The notes under the pieces are model-generated. The model did no database searches. It was not told the DNA's origin and saw only the letters and a list, made by a program, of their open reading frames with translations. Shown here one piece after another: positions 50,274 through 62,330 of a stretch of 64,000 nucleotides of DNA. Source of the DNA: an uncultured Flavobacteriaceae bacterium. Its GTDB lineage: Bacteria > Bacteroidota > Bacteroidia > Flavobacteriales > Flavobacteriaceae. Both the position numbers and the translations under genes were made by a program. The stretch is taken from contig CAJQMK010000003.1 of assembly GCA_905479415.1 (NCBI GenBank), positions 40,797-104,796 on the forward strand. Direction: 5' to 3'. The stretch's first letter is position 1. Each line of letters starts with the position of its first letter.

Positions 50274-50281
50274 TATATTTG
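50274..50281 (+). promoter_or_regulatory. Bacteroidetes -7 element TATATTTG upstream of gyrB
   Basis: TAnnTTTG match 33 nt before the ATG. Confidence 0.5.
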
Positions 50282-50302
50282 TTTTAACCGAAAATTTATT
50301 AA

Positions 50303-52252
<1,950 letters not shown>

Positions 52253-52270
52253 TAAAAAATTATTAAATAA

Positions 52271-53191
52271 ATGAAAGTAACTATTGTAGGTGCAGGAAAT
52301 GTTGGATCAACTTGTGCAGAAGTAATTGCAACTCAATCTATTGCAAGTGAAGTTGTTCTTTTAGATATCAAAGAAGGTTTTGCTGAGGGTAAAGCATTAG
52401 ATATGATGCAAACTCAAACAACTATAGGTTTTGGAACAAAAATAATTGGAACCACTGGTGATTATTCAAAAACATCTGATAGTGATGTTGTAGTTATTAC
52501 ATCTGGTATTCCTAGAAAACCTGGAATGACAAGAGAGGAGTTAATTGGAATTAACGCAGGAATAGTAAAAACAGTTTCTGAAAATATTTTAAAACATTCT
52601 CCGAATACAATTATCGTTGTTGTTTCTAATCCTATGGACACTATGACTTATCTAGCACTAAAATCAACTGGATTACCTAAAAATAGAGTAATAGGTATGG
52701 GAGGTGCTTTAGACAGTTCTAGATTTAAAACATATCTTTCGCAGGCACTCGATAGACCTGCAAATGATATTCATGGAATGGTAATAGGTGGTCATGGAGA
52801 TACTACAATGATTCCATTAACAAGATTAGCTACTTATAATGGCTTACCAATTTCTGACTTAATTTCTGAAGAAGAATTAGAAAAGGTTTCAGCCAGTACG
52901 ATGGTTGGAGGAGCAACACTTACTAAACTCTTAGGTACATCAGCTTGGTACGCACCTGGTGCTTCAGTTGCTTTTTTAGTAAAATCAATTTTAAATGATG
53001 AAAAGAGAATTATTCCATGTTCAGTATTTTTGGATGGAGAGTATAACCAAGATGACATTTGTATTGGTGTTCCATGTATTATTGGAAAAAATGGATGTGA
53101 AAAAATTATAAATTTAAAATTAAACGATCAGGAAATGGTAAAATTTGCTGACAGTGCATCAGCTGTTAGAAAAATGAATTTAGCTCTGTAG
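52271..53191 (+). CDS. mdh: malate dehydrogenase
   Basis: KVTIVGAGNVGSTCAEVIA, ITSGIPRKPGMTREEL, GMVIGGHGDTTMIP. Confidence 0.95.
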   Translation: MKVTIVGAGNVGSTCAEVIATQSIASEVVLLDIKEGFAEGKALDMMQTQTTIGFGTKIIGTTGDYSKTSDSDVVVITSGIPRKPGMTREELIGINAGIVKTVSENILKHSPNTIIVVVSNPMDTMTYLALKSTGLPKNRVIGMGGALDSSRFKTYLSQALDRPANDIHGMVIGGHGDTTMIPLTRLATYNGLPISDLISEEELEKVSASTMVGGATLTKLLGTSAWYAPGASVAFLVKSILNDEKRIIPCSVFLDGEYNQDDICIGVPCIIGKNGCEKIINLKLNDQEMVKFADSASAVRKMNLAL

Positions 53192-53234
53192 GTACAATCA
53201 ATCTAATAAATTACTTTGATGTTTATTTTTAGAA

Positions 53235-53265
53235 TTGCTTTATCATCAAGTAAATCATATATTTG
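53235..53265 (+). promoter_or_regulatory. Bacteroidetes-type promoter of secDF (TTG-N20-TATATTTG)
   Basis: TTG 53235-53237, TATATTTG 53258-53265, 36 nt before the ATG. Confidence 0.65.
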
Positions 53266-53300
53266 CTCGTTTTAAAAAAAGAACTCATAAATAAAATATT

Positions 53301-56246
53301 ATGCATAATAATGGTCTAATAAAGTTTTTTGCTTTTTGTTTCACTCTTGTAAGTGTTTATCAGATTTCATTCACTTTTATAACATCAGGCATTGAGGATA
53401 GTGCTTCTGAATATTCTATAAAATCTATTTCAAATCAACAAGAAAATTTTGTTGATTTAAGAGAAGAAAAATATAATAATTATTTAGATTCAATTTCTGA
53501 TGAGTCTGTTCTTGGCTTCACAACATATAAAAGTGCAAAAAATAAAGAATTAAATAAAGGTTTAGATTTAAAAGGAGGTATAGATGTTACTCTCCAAGTA
53601 TCAGTTAAGGATATATTAAAAGGTCTCTCAGAAAACTCTAAAGATCCTGTATTTAACAAAGCATTGAACGATGCTGATATTTTGCAAAAAGAATCTGATG
53701 ATACTTATGTGGAATCATTTTTTAATGCTTTTGAAGAAATTAGTAGTGATACGCCTTTGGCATCTCCAGATATTTTTGCAAATAGATCATTAAGTGACGA
53801 AATTAATTTCGAAATGTCTGACGCTGAGGTTAAACCAATAATTAGAAGAAAAATTGATGAATCTATCGTTTCAGCTTTTGAAGTTTTAAGAAAAAGAATA
53901 GACAAATTTGGAGTAACTCAGCCCAATATTCAACGTTTAGGTAACTCTGGAAGAATTAGAGTTGAGTTGCCTGGTGCTAAAGATGTAGCTAGAGTTAAAA
54001 ACCTTCTTCAAAGCACTGCTCAGTTAGAATTTTGGTACACTGAAAAAAACGATGATTTTTTACCTTTTTTATCAAAAGCTAATGAAGCTTTGAAAACTAT
54101 TTTAGTAGAGGATGATGATAAGTTAGAAATTACGGAAACATCAGAAATTGATGATTTATTAGCTGATGTTGAAGCTAATGATTCAATTAATTCTAGTATT
54201 AAAAATCCTCTTTTTGATTATTTAGTTGGAACTGGTTTTCAAGGAGGTCCTGTAATCGCTCAATTTTTAGCAAAAGATCAAAAGAAAATTGAGGAGTATT
54301 TGTCAATGCCAGAAATTAGACAGCTACTTCCCTCAGAAAAAAGATTTACTCGTTTCCTTTTTGGAAAGGCCGATCTATCTAATAGTGTTGTTGATCTTTA
54401 TGCAATAAAATCTAATAGAGATAATAAGCCTCCACTTAGTGGTAGTGTAGTTGTTGATGCGAGTCAATCCTATGACCAGGTTGGTGCAGCAGCTGTTTCA
54501 ATGCAAATGAATGGAAAGGGTGCTAGAAAATGGGAAGAAATGACAGGTAACGCTTATAAAGATAAAAGCAATATTGCTATTGTTTTAGATGATATAGTTT
54601 ACTCTGCACCTGGAGTTTCAAGAGGTGCAATTTCTGGAGGTAGATCTGAAATATCTGGTCAATTCACATTAAATGAAGCAATTGATTTAGCTAATGTTTT
54701 AAGAGCGGGAAAATTACCTGCTTCAGCTGAAATTATTGAATCTGAGGTAGTTGGTCCATCGCTTGGAAAAGAAAATATTGAAAAAGGGATAAATTCTTTT
54801 ATTATAGCTCTAATTCTGGTTCTTATTTGGATGATTTTTTATTATGGTAGAGCTGGGATATATGCTGATGTTGCTCTGGTATTGAACTTAGTTTTAATAT
54901 TTGGAATTTTAGCGGGTCTAGGAGCTGTACTAACCTTACCAGGGATTGCTGGTATTGTTTTAACAATTGGTATGTCAGTTGACGCTAACGTACTTATTTT
55001 TGAAAGAATTAGAGAAGAATTAAGAAGAGGAAAAGGTCTCAAGCACTCTGTTGGAGATGGTTTTAGTAACGCATTATCTTCAATTTTGGACGCTAATATT
55101 ACCACTGGTCTTACCGCATTAATCCTTTTTGTTTTTGGATCAGGTCCAATAAAAGGTTTTGCAACAACTTTACTTATAGGTATTGCTACGTCTTTATTTA
55201 CTGCAATTTTCATTACAAGAATGTTAGTTGACTCAAGACTATCAAAAGGTAGAATTCTTGATTTCTCTACAACACTTACTAAAAACCTATTTAGTAAACT
55301 TTCTATTAGGTTTTTACAAAAGAGAAAAGTAGCTTATTTTGTTTCAGTTTCTTTACTATTAATTAGTTTATATTCATTAAGTACAAACGGATTAAATCAA
55401 GGTGTTGATTTTGTTGGAGGAAGAACATATACTGTCAGGTTTGATAATGATGTAAATCAAAGTGAAATACAGGCTTCGTTGATTGATGTTTTAGGGAATG
55501 CAGAAGCAAAAACATTTGGTTCAGACAATCAATTAAAAATTACTACTAATTATAAAGTTGATGTTGAAGGTATTGAAGTTGATAACGAAATTCAACAAAA
55601 GATGTTTGATGCTTTAAAAACTAAGTTTCCTGAAAATTTAACTTATGACGATTTTGTAAATGGAGCTGACGATAAATCTGTTGGAATAATGGGGTCTTCT
55701 AAGGTTGGACCTACCATTGCCGATGATATTAAAAAGAATTCGTTTTTAGCAATATTTGGTTCATTATTTGTGGTTTTCTTGTATATTTTGCTAAGGTTTA
55801 GAGATTGGCAATACTCTTTAGGAGCCGTTACTGCAGTTTTTCATGATGTTTTAATAGTATTAGGGATATTTTCTTTAACATATTCTTTTATGCCTTTTAA
55901 TATGGAAATAAATCAAGCCTTTATTGCTGCAGTTCTAACAGTAATTGGATATTCTTTAAATGATACTGTGGTTGTGTTTGACAGGATCAGAGAGTTTAGA
56001 TTAATAAATAAATCATGGGAGTTTAAAAAAACTGTTAATGGTGCACTGAATAGTACTTTGAGCCGAACTTTAAATACTTCTTTTACTACTTTGGTTGTAT
56101 TACTTGCTATTTTCCTTTTTGGAGGAGAATCAATTAGAGGATTTATGTTCGCTTTAATTGTTGGTGTTTTAGTTGGTACTTACTCTTCTGTTTTTATCGC
56201 TACACCTGTTATGTTTGATACATTAAGAAAAAGTTTAAAGAAATAA
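53301..56246 (+). CDS. secDF: fused protein translocase subunit SecDF
   Basis: SecD LDLKGGIDVTLQV, VLRAGKLPASAEII, GMSVDANVLIFERIREELRRG; SecF VDFVGGRTYTVRF, YSLNDTVVVFDRIRE. Confidence 0.97.
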   Translation: MHNNGLIKFFAFCFTLVSVYQISFTFITSGIEDSASEYSIKSISNQQENFVDLREEKYNNYLDSISDESVLGFTTYKSAKNKELNKGLDLKGGIDVTLQVSVKDILKGLSENSKDPVFNKALNDADILQKESDDTYVESFFNAFEEISSDTPLASPDIFANRSLSDEINFEMSDAEVKPIIRRKIDESIVSAFEVLRKRIDKFGVTQPNIQRLGNSGRIRVELPGAKDVARVKNLLQSTAQLEFWYTEKNDDFLPFLSKANEALKTILVEDDDKLEITETSEIDDLLADVEANDSINSSIKNPLFDYLVGTGFQGGPVIAQFLAKDQKKIEEYLSMPEIRQLLPSEKRFTRFLFGKADLSNSVVDLYAIKSNRDNKPPLSGSVVVDASQSYDQVGAAAVSMQMNGKGARKWEEMTGNAYKDKSNIAIVLDDIVYSAPGVSRGAISGGRSEISGQFTLNEAIDLANVLRAGKLPASAEIIESEVVGPSLGKENIEKGINSFIIALILVLIWMIFYYGRAGIYADVALVLNLVLIFGILAGLGAVLTLPGIAGIVLTIGMSVDANVLIFERIREELRRGKGLKHSVGDGFSNALSSILDANITTGLTALILFVFGSGPIKGFATTLLIGIATSLFTAIFITRMLVDSRLSKGRILDFSTTLTKNLFSKLSIRFLQKRKVAYFVSVSLLLISLYSLSTNGLNQGVDFVGGRTYTVRFDNDVNQSEIQASLIDVLGNAEAKTFGSDNQLKITTNYKVDVEGIEVDNEIQQKMFDALKTKFPENLTYDDFVNGADDKSVGIMGSSKVGPTIADDIKKNSFLAIFGSLFVVFLYILLRFRDWQYSLGAVTAVFHDVLIVLGIFSLTYSFMPFNMEINQAFIAAVLTVIGYSLNDTVVVFDRIREFRLINKSWEFKKTVNGALNSTLSRTLNTSFTTLVVLLAIFLFGGESIRGFMFALIVGVLVGTYSSVFIATPVMFDTLRKSLKK

Positions 56247-56247
56247 T

Positions 56248-57102
56248 TTAAGCATACTTTCTTCTTGAATATAGCATTAGGACTATTCCTATAATTATAA
56301 AAGGTATACTTAGCCACTGGCCAGTTGATAAAATTCCTAGAGTATCTTCAAGTCCTCCTTGACTTTCTTTAATATTTTCAACTAACATTCTTATTGAAAA
56401 AAGGCAAGTTAAAAACAATCCAAAAATGAATCCTTTGTATTTTTTTAAATCTGTTTTCCAGTAAATGTTCCAAAGGAGAATAAATAATAATAAATAACCG
56501 AAAGCTTCGTATAATTGGGCAGGATGTCTTGGAAAAATTTCGCCATTATTTTGAAACACTACACCAAAATTTGAATTAGTATAATTCCCTACAATTTCAG
56601 AATTAAAAAAATTTCCAATTCTCACAAACATTCCACCTATCGAAATCGGAATTACAATTCTATCAAAAATCCATAATACTGAATTGTATTTGAATTTGTA
56701 TTTGTAAATGAACATAGCAGTTATTATTCCAATAGTTGCACCATGACTAGCTAATCCTCTGTAACCTACAAATTTCCAACCATCAATGATTCCAAAAAGA
56801 AATGAACTATTTATATCTTTTTTTATAGGAAGAAAAATCTCTATTAAATTATTTTGAAAATAATCCCAATTATAAAAAAACACCTCACCTAATCTTGCTC
56901 CAATAAGAGTTCCAAATACTACATATATAAAAAGTGGTTCTACTAATGTAACAGACTTGTTATCATTAATATATATTTTTTGAACAATATAATAGCCTAA
57001 AGAAAAAGCTATTATAAACATTACACTGTACCAATATATTGTTAAAGAAAAAACTTCAAAAAGAATTTCATTTGGAGCCCAATCTATTTTAAAAAACATC
57101 AT
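56248..57102 (-). CDS. lgt: prolipoprotein diacylglyceryl transferase
   Basis: YRGLASHGATIGI, RIGNFFNSEIVGN, RHPAQLYEA. Confidence 0.95.
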   Translation of the reverse strand: MMFFKIDWAPNEILFEVFSLTIYWYSVMFIIAFSLGYYIVQKIYINDNKSVTLVEPLFIYVVFGTLIGARLGEVFFYNWDYFQNNLIEIFLPIKKDINSSFLFGIIDGWKFVGYRGLASHGATIGIITAMFIYKYKFKYNSVLWIFDRIVIPISIGGMFVRIGNFFNSEIVGNYTNSNFGVVFQNNGEIFPRHPAQLYEAFGYLLLFILLWNIYWKTDLKKYKGFIFGLFLTCLFSIRMLVENIKESQGGLEDTLGILSTGQWLSIPFIIIGIVLMLYSRRKYA

Positions 57103-57125
57103 AATCTAAATTTTTATTAATTACA

Positions 57126-57347
57126 CTAAGGTATAGGATCATATCCATTTCCGCCCCATGGATTACATTTTAATATTCTTTTAACACTCATTAATGAACC
57201 CTTGAAAAGACCATGTTTTGTTAAACATTGTTTAGCATATTCAGAACAAGTTGGAGTATACCTACATGTCGATGGTAATAATGGAGAAATGAAAGATTGG
57301 TAAAATTTAATTAAAATTAAAAATGGAAAAATAATAATTCTTTTCAT
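57126..57347 (-). CDS. yidD: membrane protein insertion efficiency factor YidD
   Basis: [29 protein letters not shown]…[16 protein letters not shown]. Confidence 0.97.
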   Translation of the reverse strand: MKRIIIFPFLILIKFYQSFISPLLPSTCRYTPTCSEYAKQCLTKHGLFKGSLMSVKRILKCNPWGGNGYDPIP

Positions 57348-58831
57348 TAAATTAATTCAAATGAAGAGCTGTTTTTATCGTCGTTTAATTGTATTCCAAG
57401 TTTAAATAACTCGTCTCTTATTTGATCTGATAATGTAAAGTTTTTATCATTTCTGGCTTGAGATCTTATTTTAATTAATAACTCAACTAGTTCATTTTGA
57501 GAATTTGATTTTTCAACCTTACTTATCTCACTATTAAAGCCTAAAATATTAAACAAAATATCATTAAAAGTTATGGCTAGCCTTTCTTTATCCTTAGTGT
57601 TTAAATTTTTTGAATTGATTTTAACATTATTTATAAACTTTACACATTCAAATAATTCGGCTATTAACATTGGAGTGTTAAAATCGTCATTCATTTTAGC
57701 ATAACATTTACTAATCCAAAGGTCTATATCAAAGTCAGAAACCTCACTATTATGATTTAACTTAGAAATTGATAAAAATCCACTCATTAATTTTTTAAAT
57801 CCTTTTTCTGAAGCAATTAAAGCATCGTTGCTTAGATCCAACACACTTCTGTAGTGAGCTTGATAAATAAAGAATTTAACAACATTTGGGCTAAATGATT
57901 TGCTTAAGATTTTATTATTACCATTAAAAACTTCGTTAGGTAAAATAAAATTCTCAATTGATTTTGACATTTTTTTCCCATTTAAAGTCAACATATTGGT
58001 ATGCATCCAAAATTTTGCTGGATTTTTTCCGTCAATTGCTTCGGACTGAGCTATCTCACAATCGTGATGCGGAAATTTTAAATCAATGCCTCCACCGTGA
58101 ATATCAAAATAATCTCCAAGATATTTTTTACTCATTGATGTACATTCAAGATGCCACCCTGGGAACCCTTTTCCCCAAGGAGAATCCCAAAACATAATAT
58201 GATTTTTTTCAGCTTTTTTCCACAATGCGAAATCTTGTGGGTTTTTTTTATCAACAGATCCATCTAAAGATCTTGATTGATTTAGCATTTCTTCAATTTT
58301 TCTTCCACTTAATTTTCCATAAGTTTTAGATTCATTGAATTTCATAATATCAAAATATACTGAACCATTTTTCTCGTATGCAAATCCAGATTTTAATATT
58401 TGTTTTATGCTATCAATTTGTTCAATTATATGGCCAGTTGCACTAGGTTCTATACTAGGTGGTAATGTGTTTAACTTATTTAAAATACTATGGAAATCTA
58501 ATGTGTATTTTTGTACTACTTCCATAGGTTCTAAATTCTCAAGTCTTGCTTTTTTAGAGACCTTATCTTCACCTGTATCATCTTCATTTTCTAAATGACC
58601 TACATCAGTTAGATTCCTTACATATCTTACATTATAACCTAAGTGTTTTAAATATCTGTATATTAAATCAAATGAGATAAATGTCCTGCAATTTCCTAAA
58701 TGTGCATTACTGTACACAGTTGGACCACAAACATACATACCAACATTGAGTTCTTGAATTGGTATGAATTTTTCTTTTTTGCCAGTTAAGGAATTGTATA
58801 ATTTTAAATTTTTAGCGTAGTTTGAAATCAT
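57347..58831 (-). CDS. cysS: cysteinyl-tRNA synthetase
   Basis: [60 protein letters not shown]. Confidence 0.97.
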   Translation of the reverse strand: MISNYAKNLKLYNSLTGKKEKFIPIQELNVGMYVCGPTVYSNAHLGNCRTFISFDLIYRYLKHLGYNVRYVRNLTDVGHLENEDDTGEDKVSKKARLENLEPMEVVQKYTLDFHSILNKLNTLPPSIEPSATGHIIEQIDSIKQILKSGFAYEKNGSVYFDIMKFNESKTYGKLSGRKIEEMLNQSRSLDGSVDKKNPQDFALWKKAEKNHIMFWDSPWGKGFPGWHLECTSMSKKYLGDYFDIHGGGIDLKFPHHDCEIAQSEAIDGKNPAKFWMHTNMLTLNGKKMSKSIENFILPNEVFNGNNKILSKSFSPNVVKFFIYQAHYRSVLDLSNDALIASEKGFKKLMSGFLSISKLNHNSEVSDFDIDLWISKCYAKMNDDFNTPMLIAELFECVKFINNVKINSKNLNTKDKERLAITFNDILFNILGFNSEISKVEKSNSQNELVELLIKIRSQARNDKNFTLSDQIRDELFKLGIQLNDDKNSSSFELI

Positions 58832-58848
58832 TTCAAATTATTTCAGCT

Positions 58849-59517
58849 TTAATTACTAATATAACCTAAAAATTCTCTTTTAACATTTTTATCCTTAAAC
58901 TTACCTCCAAATTCAGCAGTAACAGTACTGCAATCTACATCTTTTATTCCTCTCGAATTGACACACAAATGTTTAGCATCAATAACACATGCAACATCTT
59001 CAGTACCAAGTGCTTCTTGTAAAGCTTTTACTACTTGGATAGTAAGTCTTTCTTGAACTTGAGGACGTTTTGAAAAATAATCAACAATTCTATTCATTTT
59101 GGATAAACCAATTACATTTCCTTTGGAAAAGTATGCAACATGAGCTTTCCCAATTATTGGTAATAAATGATGTTCACAGGTTGAATAAACTGTAATGTTT
59201 TTTTCTACCAACATCTCTTTATATAAATATTTATTATCAAATGTTGATGCTTTTGGCATTTTATCTGGATTTAACCCTCCAAAAAGTTCATTAACCCATG
59301 CTTTAGCGACTCTTTTTGGTGTGCCTTTCAAACTGTCGTCTGTAAGGTCCATACCAATTGTCTCTAAAATATTGTAAACGTTTTTTTCTATGATTGAAAT
59401 TTTTTCTTCATCACTTATTTCAAAAGCATCTTCTCTTAGTGGAGTATCGGGTGAGGAACTTAAATGATCATCCCCGGCAATATCTATTTGTTCTTCAAAA
59501 AATTTTTCGTATTTCAT
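58849..59517 (-). CDS. folE: GTP cyclohydrolase I
   Basis: CEHHLLPIIGKAHVAYF, GLSKMNRIVDYFSKRPQVQERLT, HLCVNSRGIKD. Confidence 0.96.
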   Translation of the reverse strand: MKYEKFFEEQIDIAGDDHLSSSPDTPLREDAFEISDEEKISIIEKNVYNILETIGMDLTDDSLKGTPKRVAKAWVNELFGGLNPDKMPKASTFDNKYLYKEMLVEKNITVYSTCEHHLLPIIGKAHVAYFSKGNVIGLSKMNRIVDYFSKRPQVQERLTIQVVKALQEALGTEDVACVIDAKHLCVNSRGIKDVDCSTVTAEFGGKFKDKNVKREFLGYISN

Positions 59518-59562
59518 ATTGATAATAAATGTGTTGCAAAGTTAATTAAAGATTAATTAATT

Positions 59563-61062
59563 CTAAAATTTAAATACAATTGATAATGATGAGATTGATT
59601 TAGTTGATTCTAATAAAGCTATATCAGACAGCCCAGTGTCAAATAATTGATGATTTTTACTTTGTTCTAATGTTTTGTGAGAAAAATTAATTAATGTATT
59701 TCCAAAATCGTAACCAAACCCATACGCGAGAGAAGTACTGTTTTCAGTGAAATTTGTTAATGGGCTTTCGATGGAATTGAAACCAGCTCTTAAGCTTAAT
59801 TTATTCAATCTTATTTCAGAACCAATTTTAAAATTTAATGTACTTTGTAGTTGCGATTTAATTAAATTATTAGAATCAGTGAACTCATTTTTTGGTTTGA
59901 CTTTAATTTTCGAATAATCTTTAGATATTACATCAAAACTTAATAATCCAATTTTTCCAATAACCAAAGCTGAGCTTAGTGTTATAGAGGATGGTGAGTT
60001 TAATTTATATTTTGGATATAAATTTGTTATTCTTGGGTCAACTATATCTCTGTAATTTAATCCATTTAAATCAACTGATTCGGTTTCTAGATATTGTGAT
60101 GTTTCATCCCAAAGTGTATACCACGTTGGTGATTGATAAGAAACTCCAATTCTTAATTTATTAAATTTTCTTAATGCACCAATCTGAAAAGAAAACCCTT
60201 CTCCGTAAGTTGTTAGTCTGTTTTCAAATAAAATTGACTTTATTGCTGAGTCTTCATCAAAATTTGACTCGAAAAGTCTAGTGTAGTTTTCTATATAAAC
60301 TTCGTGTGTGTTTATGTTTAATCCGAAATAAAAATCTTCCTTAAACTGAATTGCAATATTTAAGTTGTATTTATTATTGTAACCTTTAGAATCACTTGTG
60401 TATTGTTGATCAACTCCATTATTATAGCGTGCAAGCGAATAAAAGGTATTATTTGAATCATCAAAGTCAATTAGATAACCTTGGTATGCCAAGAATGCTT
60501 GTTGCGCTGAAAAACCATAATACTCTCCTAGAAATTTATAAACTTCTGTGGTGGATTCATTTGTACCAACACTTAAATCTGAAACGGTAACTCCATTAGA
60601 ATTGTTAAGGAAAAATTTATCAATTGAATTAAATTGATTTTTACCTTTTATTTCAAAATTATCATAATAGGAACTATTAGTTTGAGCATTTACACTGAAA
60701 GAAATTTTATTAACATTTCCTCCTCCATAGTTTTTAAAAACCCAAACTCCACCGCCTTGATTAACGCTAAACTTATTTTTATTTTTAACAGATGTGTCAG
60801 AATAATAATAGGATTTAGTTGATTTTTTACTGTTAGAAAGTGTAAACTCATATTGATTATCGTTGAAAACAGCACTGCCAGCAGGGTTAACGTTAATTGC
60901 AGACAAATCACCACCAAGAGCACCAAATGCACCTCCCATTGACTCAAACCTTGCAGAACCAACTGGATTATCAATAGAAATTTTTAAAAAATCATTTAAA
61001 CTTTGTGAGTTTAAAGAAAATGAAAAAATTAATAATAAAAATGAAATTTTTCTATGTAACAT
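59563..61062 (-). CDS. OmpP1/FadL-like outer membrane beta-barrel protein
   Basis: Signal peptide; NPVGSARFESMGGAFGALGGDLSAINVNPAGSAVF, aromatic C-terminus. Confidence 0.8.
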   Translation of the reverse strand: MLHRKISFLLLIFSFSLNSQSLNDFLKISIDNPVGSARFESMGGAFGALGGDLSAINVNPAGSAVFNDNQYEFTLSNSKKSTKSYYYSDTSVKNKNKFSVNQGGGVWVFKNYGGGNVNKISFSVNAQTNSSYYDNFEIKGKNQFNSIDKFFLNNSNGVTVSDLSVGTNESTTEVYKFLGEYYGFSAQQAFLAYQGYLIDFDDSNNTFYSLARYNNGVDQQYTSDSKGYNNKYNLNIAIQFKEDFYFGLNINTHEVYIENYTRLFESNFDEDSAIKSILFENRLTTYGEGFSFQIGALRKFNKLRIGVSYQSPTWYTLWDETSQYLETESVDLNGLNYRDIVDPRITNLYPKYKLNSPSSITLSSALVIGKIGLLSFDVISKDYSKIKVKPKNEFTDSNNLIKSQLQSTLNFKIGSEIRLNKLSLRAGFNSIESPLTNFTENSTSLAYGFGYDFGNTLINFSHKTLEQSKNHQLFDTGLSDIALLESTKSISSLSIVFKF

Positions 61063-61070
61063 TTAAGACA

Positions 61071-62264
61071 TTATCTTTTACCTCTAGATACGCCACCTGA
61101 TCTTCCTGAAGAACTACTGCTGCTCACATTACCAACACTAGACCTTGATGAGCTAGATGGCGGACTGTAGGTCGGTCTAGAACTGCTTGAGCTTGACGAA
61201 GTATTTGATCGAGGTCTTGAATAATTTCTAGCTTTATTACTAGAATTATTACTGTTGCTTTCTGGTCTAGAATAACTTCTTGTATTACTGGAATTATTAC
61301 TATTATTTTCAGGTCTAGAATAAACCCTTCCTTTGTTTAAGGAACCCTTGCTAGATCTCGAAACATCATATGATCTTGTATTTGATCCATATTTACTTGC
61401 TTGAAAATTAGATTTTGATTTGTTATCAGTTGCAGAATTTCCATAATTTCCAACTTCACCTCTGTTTTGGTATCCTCTAGCTGGTCCTACTCTGCCTTGA
61501 CTATTTTTTAGAGCATAATATACTCTATTAATATTTCTATTCTTTATTTGTTCTGATTTTTCTCCAGTTTTGGAATTTACTATTTTACTGTCATTCCTTC
61601 CAACATTATAATTTGTTGTAACGTTTGAGTTAGATGAGTTTTCAAGAATTCCTTTATCAGTTGAATATATAGAACTTCTTTTACCATTCATATAAGCAAC
61701 TCTATTTTCGTTTCTGTAATAATATGGATCATTATAATCTGGTCCATTATAGTATGGATGCCACCAATTATTCCACATTCCATATCCATATCCATATCCA
61801 TATCCATATCCATATCCATATCCATATCCATATCCGTTTCTATATCTTGGGTAGTTATATCCCCAAGGAGAGTACCATCTATTCCAATAGCTTGTCATAT
61901 AATTGTCATACCAATTATATCCATAAGGGTAATAATTCATGTAAGGTTTGTAAACATAACGATCTCTAAAAATTATATTTACTGAGGTTGGATTATCTCC
62001 CCAAGAACCATTACTATTTGAGTAAGAAATATTTGTATTTGAAGAATAAGAATTTATGTCTGTGAGCACTGAATCGTTTATTGAGCTATTAAGACCCAAT
62101 TCATCAGATTTTTGTTCAAAATAATTTTTATAAAATGCACTGTTATTACCTGAAACTTCACTATTATTACCGTAAATACCATCACTAGTACTTGAGTTGA
62201 TTGAATTCAAGGGTCCACAACTAATTAATGATAATGTAAAAAGTAATAATATTAAGTATCTCAT
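61071..62264 (-). CDS. low-complexity lipoprotein with (YG)n tract and Ser/Asn/Arg-rich C-terminus
   Basis: Lipobox LISC; NGYGYGYGYGYGYGYGYGYGMW; SRPxSNSNNSSN repeats. Confidence 0.75.
   Translation of the reverse strand: MRYLILLLFTLSLISCGPLNSINSSTSDGIYGNNSEVSGNNSAFYKNYFEQKSDELGLNSSINDSVLTDINSYSSNTNISYSNSNGSWGDNPTSVNIIFRDRYVYKPYMNYYPYGYNWYDNYMTSYWNRWYSPWGYNYPRYRNGYGYGYGYGYGYGYGYGYGMWNNWWHPYYNGPDYNDPYYYRNENRVAYMNGKRSSIYSTDKGILENSSNSNVTTNYNVGRNDSKIVNSKTGEKSEQIKNRNINRVYYALKNSQGRVGPARGYQNRGEVGNYGNSATDNKSKSNFQASKYGSNTRSYDVSRSSKGSLNKGRVYSRPENNSNNSSNTRSYSRPESNSNNSSNKARNYSRPRSNTSSSSSSSRPTYSPPSSSSRSSVGNVSSSSSSGRSGGVSRGKR
61213..61323 (-). repeat. imperfect tandem repeat (units 51 and 48 nt plus partial) encoding YSRPxxNSNNSSN
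   Basis: ggtct[t/a]gaataa…attattact units starting at 61213, 61264 and 61312. Confidence 0.7.
61780..61833. repeat. perfect hexanucleotide microsatellite (ccatat)x9 inside a CDS
   Basis: Nine uninterrupted copies read directly. Confidence 0.95.
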
Positions 62265-62330
62265 TTTATTTATAATTTAATTAATTTAGCTACACTTAAA
62301 ATTAATCAATAATTATGCCAATAGCAATTC

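Noticed and set aside
54842-55213. 123-aa minus-strand ORF
   Set aside because: Antisense to secDF TM region; no independent support
60396-61066. Several short ORFs on both strands in the OmpP1/FadL-like gene
   Set aside because: Overlap a well-supported barrel protein; composition-driven
61724-61985. Forward ORFs encoding (IH)n and (SI)n tracts
   Set aside because: Antisense/alternate-frame readings of the CCATAT microsatellite inside the minus-strand lipoprotein gene
61071-62264. Glycine/tyrosine-rich protein as a silk- or antifreeze-like system
   Set aside because: Only one short YG tract and disordered tail; no further evidence for a structural fibre or ice-binding role
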